A stretch of 64,000 bases of DNA from Prevotellaceae bacterium KH2P17 (lineage in GTDB: Bacteria; Bacteroidota; Bacteroidia; Bacteroidales; Bacteroidaceae), in NCBI GenBank assembly GCA_900199655.1, contig FZRE01000001.1:124001-188000 (forward strand), given 5' to 3'. Below are positions 1 to 9,100 of the stretch, one piece after another (within the stretch, counting starts at the first letter, position 1; the number at the start of each line of letters is the position of its first letter). Both the position numbers and the translations under genes were made by a program. The notes beneath the pieces were generated by a model, which was not told the origin of the DNA, made no database searches, and was given only the letters and a program-made list of their open reading frames with translations.

Positions 1-1
1 C

Positions 2-55
2 GGCGCTGCCTTGTCAGCAGGCATCTGGAAGATGATAGAGCCCGCGGACAAATAA
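2..55 (+). CDS. C-terminal fragment of a gene entering from the left edge
   Basis: An open frame enters from the left edge and ends in TAA. It encodes only 17 residues (GAALSAGIWKMIEPADK). A strong hairpin terminator follows, which supports its being a real 3' end. A GAAL-type ending occurs at the C-terminus of some ROK sugar kinases, and a sugar transporter follows, so a kinase is possible. The fragment is far too short to assign. Confidence 0.45.
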   Translation, partial: GAALSAGIWKMIEPADK

Positions 56-79
56 CACTAACAAGAAAACCGTAAAACC

Positions 80-118
80 ATGAGGGGCGTTGCTTTCAGC
101 GCCCCTCATCTTTTTGCG
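80..118 (+). terminator. Rho-independent terminator
   Basis: A ten-base perfect stem (ATGAGGGGCG, positions 80-89, with its complement at 100-109) has a ten-base loop and is followed by CTTTTTG. It separates the truncated first gene from the transporter. Confidence 0.8.
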
Positions 119-135
119 TTTCGAGCCATTCAGTT

Positions 136-1347
136 ATGTCAAAAGACAAGCCAAAACACTCGCTGACGGACAAACGGTACGTTATTCCGTTCATTCTGAT
201 AACTTCGCTGTTCTTTCTGTGGGGCTTCGCGCGGGCCATTCTCGATGTGCTTAACAAGCATTTTCAGAATGCACTCGACATTTCAATCACCCAGTCGTCG
301 CTCATTCAGGTGACTACTTACCTGGGTTATTTCATTATGGCCATACCTGCAGGCTGGTTCATCAACCGCCAGGGCTACCGCCGGGGTGTGGTTTTCGGCC
401 TCATGTTGTTTGCAATCGGGGCGTTCCTGTTCATTCCCGGGGCCGAGGCAGGCACCTTCTACGCTTATCTCGGCGCGCTTTTCATCATCGGGTGCGGGCT
501 TGTGTTCCTCGAAACGGCGGCCAATCCCTACGTTACTGAGCTGGGTGATGAGTCTACGGGCACGGCACGGCTCAACTTCTCGCAGTCGTTCAACGGCCTC
601 GGTTCGCTTTTTGCCACCTTTACCATTGGTCAGTTCTTCTTCAGCGGCAGTGCAGAAGGCGGCGACGTGGTGATACCCTACACCATTCTTGGCGTGCTGG
701 TGCTGCTGATAGCGATAGTTTTCTCGCGCGTGCATCTGCCCGAAATCAAGCACGAAGAAACGGAGGAAGACCGCAGCAGCGGCACTCGCATCCGGAAACT
801 CTTCGTCCATCACCCCATGTTCGTGTTCGGTCTGTTCTCCCTCTTGGCGTATGAGATAGCCGAAATCTCCATCAACAGCTACTTCATCAACTTCGTTACG
901 GGCAAGGGATGGATGAGTGACAACACGGCATCCGTGGTACTTACGGTGGCGCTTGCATTCTTTATGGTGGGCCGTTTCATTGGCAGCTGGGTCATGAGGC
1001 GCGTCCCCGCGGAGTACACCTTGCTGGTTTGTGCCATCGGCAGCGTGTCGTGCATGGGCGTAGTGCTGCTCGATTTGGGGCGTCTGTCTATGGTGGCAGT
1101 CATCTGCAACTACCTGTTCGAGGCCATCATGTTCCCCACCATCTTCTCATTATCCCTGTCGGGACTGGGCAATCTCACCAAGAGCGCCTCGTCGCTGCTC
1201 ATGATGACGCCCATCGGAGGCTGCGGATTCCTGCTCATGGGCATCATTGCCGACAACACGAACCTCACCCTCCCGTTCGTCATTCCATTCTTAGGGTACT
1301 TCGTAGTGCTGCTTTTTGCCTCGGAGCTGACCCGCAAACGGGAATGA
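136..1347 (+). CDS. FHS-family sugar:H+ symporter (MFS, FucP/GluP type)
   Basis: A 403-residue inner-membrane protein with about twelve hydrophobic segments. The first is near residues 17-35. It carries the ETAANPYVTELG motif (about residues 129-140) typical of the fucose/glucose/galactose:H+ symporter family, and NRQGYRR in the loop after the second segment. These proteins bring monosaccharides or disaccharides into the cytoplasm by proton symport. The gene lies between two terminators and faces the 3' end of the phosphatase-glycosidase locus, so it may import the sugar that locus releases; that link is inference. The substrate cannot be read from sequence. The ATG is preceded by an A/T-rich stretch without a strong Shine-Dalgarno sequence, as is usual in Bacteroidetes. 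Confidence 0.85.
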   Translation: MSKDKPKHSLTDKRYVIPFILITSLFFLWGFARAILDVLNKHFQNALDISITQSSLIQVTTYLGYFIMAIPAGWFINRQGYRRGVVFGLMLFAIGAFLFIPGAEAGTFYAYLGALFIIGCGLVFLETAANPYVTELGDESTGTARLNFSQSFNGLGSLFATFTIGQFFFSGSAEGGDVVIPYTILGVLVLLIAIVFSRVHLPEIKHEETEEDRSSGTRIRKLFVHHPMFVFGLFSLLAYEIAEISINSYFINFVTGKGWMSDNTASVVLTVALAFFMVGRFIGSWVMRRVPAEYTLLVCAIGSVSCMGVVLLDLGRLSMVAVICNYLFEAIMFPTIFSLSLSGLGNLTKSASSLLMMTPIGGCGFLLMGIIADNTNLTLPFVIPFLGYFVVLLFASELTRKRE

Positions 1348-1390
1348 AAAAAGCTCAAGTTCCGTCGTCGGAGCTTGAGCTTTTCTTTTC
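1346..1390. terminator. Bidirectional terminator between convergent genes
   Basis: A twelve-base stem (GCTCAAGTTCCG at 1353-1364 paired to 1369-1380 with one G-T pair) with a TCGT loop, flanked by A6 on the left and TTTTCTTTT on the right. It can end both the transporter transcript and the opposing glycosidase transcript. Confidence 0.85.
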
Positions 1391-1401
1391 CAGTCCTCTT
1401 G

Positions 1402-3012
1402 TTAAATGGTCTGGCTTCCGGCCTTCACCTCTTTTTCTGTTTTGTGATTTCCCCACAGGATAACTGCCTTGAAGGGCACGTTGGTCTTGATGGTCACCTT
1501 GGGTTGCTGCTCGCGGGAGCTGCGCCTGGCCACTTTGAAGGAGATGCTGCCATCAGGTCCGTAGGGATAACGGTCTATGCCATAGGCATCGAGCAGGTTA
1601 ACGTCGATGGTGATGGTATTCTCGCCGTAGTTTGCACGTATGCCGAAGATGTACTCAATGAGCTCTGCGATGGGCGGAAGACCGGTCCATCCCACGAAGT
1701 CCTTGCGTGCCATGAAGCCCGGTTCGGCAGCTTCGGGGGCGTAGTACTCGTAGAAGGTACCCGTGCGTTGCCACACTTTGAACACGTTCCGGTAGTGATT
1801 GAGGGTGATGTCCCATGCCAGCTGGCGATAGCCTTTATCCACCAGGCCCGATATAACCATGTAGTTGGTAGGTGCCCATACGCCACCAAGCCAGTAGCGG
1901 CCGTTGGCCTTGTACTTTGGATGATCGGCCGCAAGCGATGCCACGCGGTGTGGGCGGTTGAACTTGGCCGTGTCCGCCAGGTGCGATACAAGGCTGTCGA
2001 GCCGTGCCTTGGGCAGAACGTCGGTGTGCAAGGCCCAGTAGGCGTAGATGCCTTGGGTGGTGCTGAGGCTGTCGTTGGCATATTGGTCGTACAGGAACCC
2101 GTCCTTCCGGCTCCACATGTGGGCGTTGATGTACGCGGACAGCTGCCTGATGTCGTCCTCGAAGGTCTCTATCTCCTGCCATCTCTCAAGGTAGAAGCCC
2201 ATCTTGAGCAGTATGCGGGCCACCATGATTTGCTGCAGACAGGCGTCGAGCCATACCATGTGGCCGTTGCTGTAGATGGTGTTGTAACCTTCGGGCACGC
2301 GGGGCATGTTGTCCATGCCCGTTCCCCAGCCGCTTGTCCAGTAGGTTCCGTTGCGCCAGGTGCGGTTCAGCTTGAGCCATTTGTAGTAAGCCGCCAGCAC
2401 CGGAAACACCTTGTTCAGCCGGTTGTCGTCGCCAAACTGGGTGTAATAGAGCCACTCCGACCACGGCAACAGGTTGGGACCGGTGCTCGTGGGGTCGTAA
2501 CGGCCGAAGCAATCGGAGCCGTCGGCGCGTATCTCCCGACAGATGAAGCCGTCGGGATGCTGCTTGGCGTAGAAGTTGTCGAGCGTTTTCTGGAAGGGGA
2601 AAAAGTTCTTGCCGTAGCGGCAGAACATGGTGATGAAGGCATCGTCCCACATGAAGATGTTGCCGTTATAGGCCGGTGAGATGTAGCTGGTCACAAAACC
2701 GGAGTCGTCGAGCGGCTGGCAGATGTTCCTGATTCCGTACTGCCAGGCGCTCCAGTACATGTCAATCTCGCGCTCGTGGCCCTCCCAGTAGGGCGCCGGA
2801 AGCACGCGGCGGGCCTGCTCAAAGGTGCCGGGGCGCGTCTTCTCCACCTTTGCCGTGCGGAACGAGTTCTCCGCCACGAGCGTTTCCATTACGTAGGTGT
2901 TCTTGTAAGGCAGCTTGTAGAGGGGCGAACCCGACGGTATCAGGTTCTGTGCCACGGCCATTGCCGAGGCCGGAAGCAGCAAGGCTGCAAGCAGATATCT
3001 GTTCTTCATCAT
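1402..3012 (-). CDS. Secreted clan GH-G glycosidase (trehalase/GH63-like)
   Basis: About 536 residues from the start MMKNRYLLAALLLPASAMA, a clear signal peptide. A longer in-frame extension exists but would run through the upstream phosphatase gene, so the start 11 bases after that stop codon is preferred. The body is rich in aromatic residues and looks like an (alpha/alpha)6 barrel of the GH37/GH63 group: MWDDAFITMF, GRYDPTSTGPN, YWTSGWGTGMDNMPR and GGVWAPTNYMV resemble the conserved blocks of trehalases and MGH1-like alpha-glycosidases. Such enzymes hydrolyse alpha-linked glucosides or mannosylglycerate-type substrates by inversion. The exact trehalase signature (QWD.P.GWAP) is replaced by GGVWAPTN, so trehalose is not assured as substrate. 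It is probably co-transcribed with the alkaline phosphatase and the SusCD pair upstream. Confidence 0.8.
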   Translation of the reverse strand: MMKNRYLLAALLLPASAMAVAQNLIPSGSPLYKLPYKNTYVMETLVAENSFRTAKVEKTRPGTFEQARRVLPAPYWEGHEREIDMYWSAWQYGIRNICQPLDDSGFVTSYISPAYNGNIFMWDDAFITMFCRYGKNFFPFQKTLDNFYAKQHPDGFICREIRADGSDCFGRYDPTSTGPNLLPWSEWLYYTQFGDDNRLNKVFPVLAAYYKWLKLNRTWRNGTYWTSGWGTGMDNMPRVPEGYNTIYSNGHMVWLDACLQQIMVARILLKMGFYLERWQEIETFEDDIRQLSAYINAHMWSRKDGFLYDQYANDSLSTTQGIYAYWALHTDVLPKARLDSLVSHLADTAKFNRPHRVASLAADHPKYKANGRYWLGGVWAPTNYMVISGLVDKGYRQLAWDITLNHYRNVFKVWQRTGTFYEYYAPEAAEPGFMARKDFVGWTGLPPIAELIEYIFGIRANYGENTITIDVNLLDAYGIDRYPYGPDGSISFKVARRSSREQQPKVTIKTNVPFKAVILWGNHKTEKEVKAGSQTI

Positions 3013-3023
3013 CGTGCGGGGGG

Positions 3024-4151
3024 TTACATTTTCATCAAACTCTTTATCTTCCAGCAGATGTCCGTATTGTCCATGATGCCGCTGAAGTGCTCGGCGCCGG
3101 GGCCGAAGGCATAGACGGGCACCATTGTACCCGTGTGGTTCTTGGACGAGAAGTTGCAGGTAACGGTGCCGCTCTGCAGGTTTCCGCCGTGCACCGTCAT
3201 GCCTCCGGTCTCGTGGTCGGCCGTTACAACAACCAGCGTTTCGCCGTCGCGGGCCGCCCATTTCATCACTTCGCCCACCGTGCGGTCAAAGTCGAGCGTC
3301 TCCTTCATCAGCATGTCCAACTGGTTAAAGTGCCCGTAGTCGTCCAGTTGCGAGCCTTCAACCATCATGAAGAAGCCCTTGCGGTTCTGCGACATCAGCT
3401 CCATGCCCTTCAGCGAGGCGCGGGCCAGCAGGTCGCCGCGCTCGTCGGGCAGCGGCGTGTCTACGTCGTAAGGCACGCAGAACACCTTGCTCGTGTGCCA
3501 GGTCTGCAGGTCTTCGAAGGTTCGCGATATGTGGTAGCCCTTGGCCTGCAGCTCGCTGAAGATGTTGCGGCCGTCAGTACGCTGGGTAAAATACTTGGCG
3601 CCGCCGCCGAAAACATAGTCAACGGGGCTGTTCACATAGTCGGCTATGAGCTCTTGTGCCTTGTTCCGGTCTATGTTGTGGCAGCAGAAATCGCAGGGCG
3701 TGGCGTCCCACAGGCGGCAGGTAACGGCTATGCCGGCATCCTTGCCGCTGGCTTTGGCATAGTCAACGAGCGACTTCAGCGGCCGCCCCTGCACGTCCAC
3801 GCCCACTGCGTGGTACAGAGTCTTGTGGCCGGTGGCCAGCGACGTGCCGCCCGAACCGGAGTCGGTGATGAGCCGGTTGGCAGCAGGCGTCTTCGAGAGG
3901 CCGGTGTACTGGGCGTTCTCCAGCCACAGGCGGCCCCGGTTGCAGGTCCAGGCAGCCTGGATGTGCATCAGGCTCATGCCGTCGCCTATCATCAGGATGA
4001 CGTTCTTTACCTTCTTTCCCTTGGGCACGCGCAGCTTCTCCACGGTGTAAGGACGGTCGAGAGTGAAAGTCTGCAGGTTTGCTTCCTGCGCATGGAGCGA
4101 GACGGGCAGCAGGGCTGCCAGCAACGAGAGCGTGAGGTTCTTTATGTTCAT
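3024..4151 (-). CDS. Periplasmic alkaline phosphatase (PhoA family)
   Basis: A 375-residue protein with a signal peptide (LTLSLLAALLPVSLHA). It keeps the metal site IGDGM (Asp57), the nucleophile region TDSGSGGTSLATG (Ser98), VEGSQLDDYGHFN and the late zinc motif TADHETGGM, so catalysis looks intact. It hydrolyses phosphomonoesters in the periplasm. The start was set at MNIKNLTL because the upstream extension enters the palindromic repeat. Its stop is 11 bases before the glycosidase start, which implies one transcript. The position after SusC/SusD suggests a role in removing phosphate from an imported or surface-bound glycan rather than only phosphate scavenging; that is inference. Confidence 0.92.
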   Translation of the reverse strand: MNIKNLTLSLLAALLPVSLHAQEANLQTFTLDRPYTVEKLRVPKGKKVKNVILMIGDGMSLMHIQAAWTCNRGRLWLENAQYTGLSKTPAANRLITDSGSGGTSLATGHKTLYHAVGVDVQGRPLKSLVDYAKASGKDAGIAVTCRLWDATPCDFCCHNIDRNKAQELIADYVNSPVDYVFGGGAKYFTQRTDGRNIFSELQAKGYHISRTFEDLQTWHTSKVFCVPYDVDTPLPDERGDLLARASLKGMELMSQNRKGFFMMVEGSQLDDYGHFNQLDMLMKETLDFDRTVGEVMKWAARDGETLVVVTADHETGGMTVHGGNLQSGTVTCNFSSKNHTGTMVPVYAFGPGAEHFSGIMDNTDICWKIKSLMKM

Positions 4152-4253
4152 GTAGTTTTTGTTGATGAGGTTCGATTGATGCAAATATACGAAATAAATA
4201 GCGAATTGCACCTTAAACAGGGTGATAATTGACTGCCCCGACGGTGCAAAAGG

Positions 4254-4343
4254 CATGCTTCGGGAACTTTCGACACTTGTCGCACGATTGTTTGACACTT
4301 GTCGCATTCATGTGCGACAGGTGTCGAAAGTTCCTGAAGCATG
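4254..4343. repeat. 22-bp phased GACA-nn-TGTC palindrome array (class II, copy A)
   Basis: Three dyads, GACACTTGTC, GACACTTGTC and GACAGGTGTC, start at 4272, 4294 and 4316, exactly 22 bases apart. The whole is enclosed by the inverted pair CATGCTTC (4254-4261) and GAAGCATG (4336-4343), and the outer arms also pair (GGAACTTTCGACA with TGTCGAAAGTTCC). It lies between the susD stop and the phosphatase start. A close relative lies at 18424-18500. Confidence 0.85.
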
Positions 4344-4424
4344 TATTCAGCACCTTTTCCGAGCACCTGTAACGCATAATCCCCACCCATGCAGGAGCGG
4401 GGATTATGGTTGGGGCCGGGGCTG

Positions 4425-6116
4425 TTAGTTGGAGGCGTAGCCAGCGTTCTGCCTGAGCTTGCCGTTTGACTGTATGACCGTGTTCACGCGGTAGGGGAAT
4501 ACGGTGTGGTTCTCGTCGATGGTACGCGGCTGCGACATGTTGGTCAGGCCGATTACTCCCTGGTAGGTCTTGCCGTTGATGGTCATTGTCGAGCCGCCTG
4601 CCGTATCGAGCGGCGAAGCCGGGTTGGCGCGGTCGGTGTGCTTGAGGCCGTGCTTGGCCGTTACCAGACGTGCGCGGGCGTCCCGGTTCCAGGCCTCGTT
4701 GCCGCTGAAAGCCCAGCGTATCAGGTCGAAACGACGGTCCGTCCACTCGCCTGCGAGTTCGCAACGGCGCTCGTGCATGAGGTCCGTCATGGTTGGTGCC
4801 GTGTAGCTTACGCCCTCGTGGGCGCGCTGGGCAATGCGGTTGAGCGGGGCTGCCGCATCGGCATTCTTGCCCTGCATGATGAGCGCCTCGGCCTTGAACA
4901 GCAGCATTTCTGCAAAACGGCAGAGCGGCAGGTTGAGTGCTGTGGTGGGGCGGTCGCCGTTGTTCGACACGTATTCACTTACGCCTTTGCTGCCGTACTT
5001 GAAAGGTTCCATGTACTTGTTGAACTGGAATCCGCACTCGTTATCTGACTGCGAGAAGTAGCTGCGCTGCTCGCCGAAGAAGGTGAACGCATCGCCGTAC
5101 TTCAGTATCGTGGCGCTTCGGCGGGCGTCCTGGTCGTTGTATTCGGCGTAGAGTTCGAGCGTTGGCTTGAAGTTTCCCCATCCGTTGTAGATGCCCCAGC
5201 CCTTGTTTTCGAGCACGATGGCTGGAAACAGGCTGCCTGCATAGTTGGAGCCGCTGGAGTTTACGCTCCAGATGTACTCCTTGCTCCAGTTGTTGGCCAC
5301 GGTGAAAACGTCGGCATAGTTGCCGAGCAGGCCGCGTTCGCCCTCGCTCTCAATGCGGTCTACCAGTGCCGGTATGTGTGCCCACTGGCTTGCGTCGTGG
5401 CGTGCCCAGTAGGCGTAGGTCTTCACCATGTAGGCCAGAGCGGCGTCCTTGGTGGGCCGACCGTAGTCATCCTGGCCGTAGTTCTTAAACCAATCGAGGT
5501 TGTCGGCGGCATGCTGCAGGTCTTCTATGATGAGTTTGTAGTCGTCCATCACCGTAGCCTGCTGCGTGGGTATCTCGTTCACCTGCTTCGCATAGTCGCC
5601 GAAGTCCTCGTAACGCACAAAAGGCACGCCGTTGTCGGCCCTCCCATAGCGGTACGCAATCATCAGGTGAGAGAACGCGCGCATAAAATAGGCCTCGCCG
5701 AGCGAGCGCCTGACGATGGCCGAACGTTCGGCCTCGGGTATCTGCAGGGCGTGGTACACGATGTTGTTGGCCGCGGCCATGGTGGTGTAGAACTCGTCGT
5801 AGATGGTCGAGAGGCGGCTTTCGGTGTTGCCGTCGTAGGTGAAGTTGGCCAGCGACATTTCGCCGTTGCCTCGCGAACGGCTGTAGAAGATGTCGTCTGA
5901 TGCACCCTGCTCCCAGAACAAGTCACGCCCGTAAGTCTCTTCGAGGCCGAAGATGTAGTACAGGCTGTTGGTTGCCGAGATGTACGAGGCATCTGTTTTC
6001 CAGAAGTTCTTCTCCGAAGGCGCGCCCTCGTTGGTCGTGTCGAGCCAGTCGCCGGTGCAGGAGCAGAGCGTTCCGGCGGCGGCAAATAACAGGATATATA
6101 GTTTGTTGAATTTCAT
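4425..6116 (-). CDS. SusD/RagB-family outer-membrane glycan-binding lipoprotein (locus 1)
   Basis: A 563-residue lipoprotein with signal peptide and lipobox (LCSC near residue 19). The first third has the helical TPR-like pattern of SusD proteins (AERSAIVRRSLGEAYFMRAFSHL), and the C-terminal part carries LNRIAQRAH and MHERRCELAGEWTDRRFDLIRW, a typical RagB/SusD ending. SusD proteins cap the SusC pore and present oligosaccharide to it. The gene starts 28 bases after susC and is surely co-transcribed with it. The ligand is not readable. Downstream partners are a phosphatase and a GH-G glycosidase. Confidence 0.95.
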   Translation of the reverse strand: MKFNKLYILLFAAAGTLCSCTGDWLDTTNEGAPSEKNFWKTDASYISATNSLYYIFGLEETYGRDLFWEQGASDDIFYSRSRGNGEMSLANFTYDGNTESRLSTIYDEFYTTMAAANNIVYHALQIPEAERSAIVRRSLGEAYFMRAFSHLMIAYRYGRADNGVPFVRYEDFGDYAKQVNEIPTQQATVMDDYKLIIEDLQHAADNLDWFKNYGQDDYGRPTKDAALAYMVKTYAYWARHDASQWAHIPALVDRIESEGERGLLGNYADVFTVANNWSKEYIWSVNSSGSNYAGSLFPAIVLENKGWGIYNGWGNFKPTLELYAEYNDQDARRSATILKYGDAFTFFGEQRSYFSQSDNECGFQFNKYMEPFKYGSKGVSEYVSNNGDRPTTALNLPLCRFAEMLLFKAEALIMQGKNADAAAPLNRIAQRAHEGVSYTAPTMTDLMHERRCELAGEWTDRRFDLIRWAFSGNEAWNRDARARLVTAKHGLKHTDRANPASPLDTAGGSTMTINGKTYQGVIGLTNMSQPRTIDENHTVFPYRVNTVIQSNGKLRQNAGYASN

Positions 6117-6144
6117 AATCTTGATGTTTACTTGGTGATACTCA

Positions 6145-9100
6145 TTAGAATTTAAGCTTTACAGCCAGTGAGATGGTGCGGGCGATGGGGTACTGTCCGC
6201 AGTCAAATCCAATGCCGCCAACCTCTGGGTCGATGCCGGAATAGTGGGTGATGGTGAAGAGATTGTCGCAACTCAGCGTGAGGTCGAGGGCGCTCTGGCG
6301 GTCGTTGAAGTAGCTGATGCGGCGCAGCAGGTCGGTGAAGGAATAGCTTACGGAGAGGTTCTTCAGCCGAAGATAGGAGCCGCTCTCCAGATACCAGTCG
6401 GATTCAGTTGTGAAGTTGCCGTTTGGGTCGCTCTGACTGATGCGCGGCACGGCGTAAGTGGGGCCGTCGAGAGCCTGCAGGATGCGCTCATCTCGGTTGA
6501 AGCTGCTCAGCGCCTCGTTGAGAGTGGTGTACTTGTAGGCGTTGAATACCTTGCCGCCTGCGGCTCCCTGGAACATGAAATCAATGGAGAGCTTCTTGTA
6601 ACTGAAGCCTCCGCTCAGGGCGTAGGTGAGCTTCGGCATGGCGTTACCGCGGTATTCGTAGTCTCCGCTGCCGATGGAACCGTCGCCGTCGAGGTCAACG
6701 AACTTCAGGTCTCCTGCCTTGGCGTTGGGCTGAATGCGGTTACCGGAGGCGTTAACGTAGGCTGCGGCGTCGGCATCAGTTTGGAACACGCCGGCCGTAC
6801 GCACCAGGTAATAGGAGTAAAGCGGCTGTCCCTCGGCGTTGCGGTAGGGGTAGAGGGTGCTCTTGTAGTTGGTGTCGAGGGCTTCAACGGGCTTGGTGCC
6901 GTCGGGATTGGCGGCCCCGATGTCGGTCAGTCGGTTGCGCAGAGTGGCTATGTTGCCGCCAATGTAGTACGTCCAGTTGCTGCCTATGCGGTCTTTCCAC
7001 AGTGCCGAGAGCTCCACGCCGCGGTTGTTCACCTCGCCGTCGTTGATGAGCGGTGCGCCGATACCGATGGTAGAAGGCCAGTCGGTGTTCTGGTATTTGA
7101 TGAGATCGCGCGTGTTCTTGTCGAAGAAGTCGAGCGTCAGGCTCAGCCGGTTGCCGAACATGGCCACGTCGAGGCCGAGGTCCCACTGCTCTGAAGTTTC
7201 CCAGGTAAGGTTCGGGTTGAAAGCTGTGGCCAGGTAGGTTCCGTAGGCTATGGGCGTGTTGATGCCTATCTGGTTGCCCACGTCGCCGCTGCCAATGTAG
7301 CGGCTGGACAGCGTGGCGTTGCCGTAACCGTAGCCGATGGAGCCCAGGTTGCCAATCTTGCCCCAGCTGGCGCGCAGCTTCAGCAGGTTCAGCGTGGAGC
7401 TCTTGGGGAACCAAGGCTCTGAAGTGAGCTTCCAGGCTGCCGTAACAGAGGGGAAATCGCCGTACTTCTTGCCTTCCGGTAGCCTGCTGGCGTAGTCGCG
7501 ACGGATAGAAGCGGTGAGGAAGTAACGGTCGGCAAAGCTGTAGGCAGCACGTGCCACGAACGAGAGGTTGCGGTCCTTGTTGTACTGGTCGGTAGGATTC
7601 TGATACTCGCCGGCATTGACGAAGTAGAACATCGACGGCGTTTCGTCCTTGAAGTTACGTGCCATGGCGTCGAAATAGCGGTACTGGTACTGGCTTGCCG
7701 TGGTCGAAGCCATGAGCCCCAGGGTATGACGGCCGAAGATGCGGTCGTACGACAGCGTGTTCTCCCAGTCCCATTGCGGCTCGCGATAGCTGGCTTCAAA
7801 GAGCTGGTTCTCCTGATATCCGTGTCCTATCTCGGTGCGGCGCGTGCGGTAAGTGCGCTGCATGTAGTTGGTCTGCTTGTAGGTGAAGCGGCTCGTGAAG
7901 TTGAGTCCGCGCACGGGTTGCAGAATGTCAAGGAAGGTGGAGCTGGTAACCGTCGATGCGTGGTTGTTGTTGTAAGGGTCCATCAGCATGCGGATGGGGT
8001 TGATGGCATCGCCGTGTATGTCGCCATACTGGCTGTAGGCAGCCGGCACGGTGCCCATGTAGCTGCCGTTCTCCTCGCGTGGGAACACGTTGCGCGGCAT
8101 CATCAGAGCCGACGAGATGATACCTGATTCGGCGCTGGTGGTATTGGCGTCCACGGTCTTTACATCGCGCCAGCTCAGGTCTTCGCGTATGCGGATGTAC
8201 TTGTTTATCATCCACATCGAGTTCAACCGGGCTATTACCTGCCGGTTGTAGGTGTTCTCGAGCGTGCCCTGGGCATTGTTTATCTCGAGCGAGAGGCGGT
8301 TGGAGAACTCCTCCGTGCCGCCTGAAATGGCGATGTTGTGGCGGTTGAACGATGCCGTACGGAAGATGGCATCAATCCAGTCGGTATTGGTCTGGCCGTA
8401 AACGGGGTCGCTGTTCAGCACGTTCCAGCCGTTGGGGAGCGTTCCACCCTGCTCTTCGTACGAGTATTTGCGCACCCTCATCTCGTCTGCCCACGAGAGC
8501 GACTGCGGCAGATTCTGCGAAGTAGAGAAGCCGAAAACGCCGTTGTACTCCACGCCCGGCCTGCCGGCAGCGGCCTGCTTGGTGGTTACGAGAATGACGC
8601 CTGCCGAACCTGCGTAGGCTCCATATATGGCTGCAGAGGCTGCATCCTTGAGTACAGTAATGTTGGTCACGTCGCTCAGGTTGAAGGGAGCGCCCGGAAC
8701 GCCGTCTACCACATACAGGGGAGCCTCGCCGTTAGGCGAACCCATGCCTCGGATAGTGATGGTGGGCTCCTGTCCGGGGTGGCCTCCGTTGGCCACGACA
8801 GATACTCCCGGCACCTGTCCCTGCAGCATTTGGCTCACGCTGCTCACAGGTCGCTCCTGCAATTTGTCCACGTTCGTAACCGTTGAAACGGCCGCCGAGA
8901 GGTCTCCTTTCTTAGCCTGACCGTAGCCGATAGCCACCACCTCGTCGAGCATCAGGTTGTCATCCTGCATGGTGATGTCCATCCGGCTGCCGCGCCCAAC
9001 ATTGATGCGCTGGGTCTTGTAACCGATAGACGAAAGCTCGATGGTGCTGCCCTGACGCACGTTGAGGGTGAAGTTGCCGTCGGCATCGGTAATAACGCCC

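Noticed and set aside
1375..4232. Long plus-strand open frames (434 and 460 codons) opposite the glycosidase and phosphatase genes
   Set aside because: They mirror the opposite-strand genes in another frame, have repetitive valine/glycine/histidine-rich translations, no signal or family motif, and contradict two well-supported genes.
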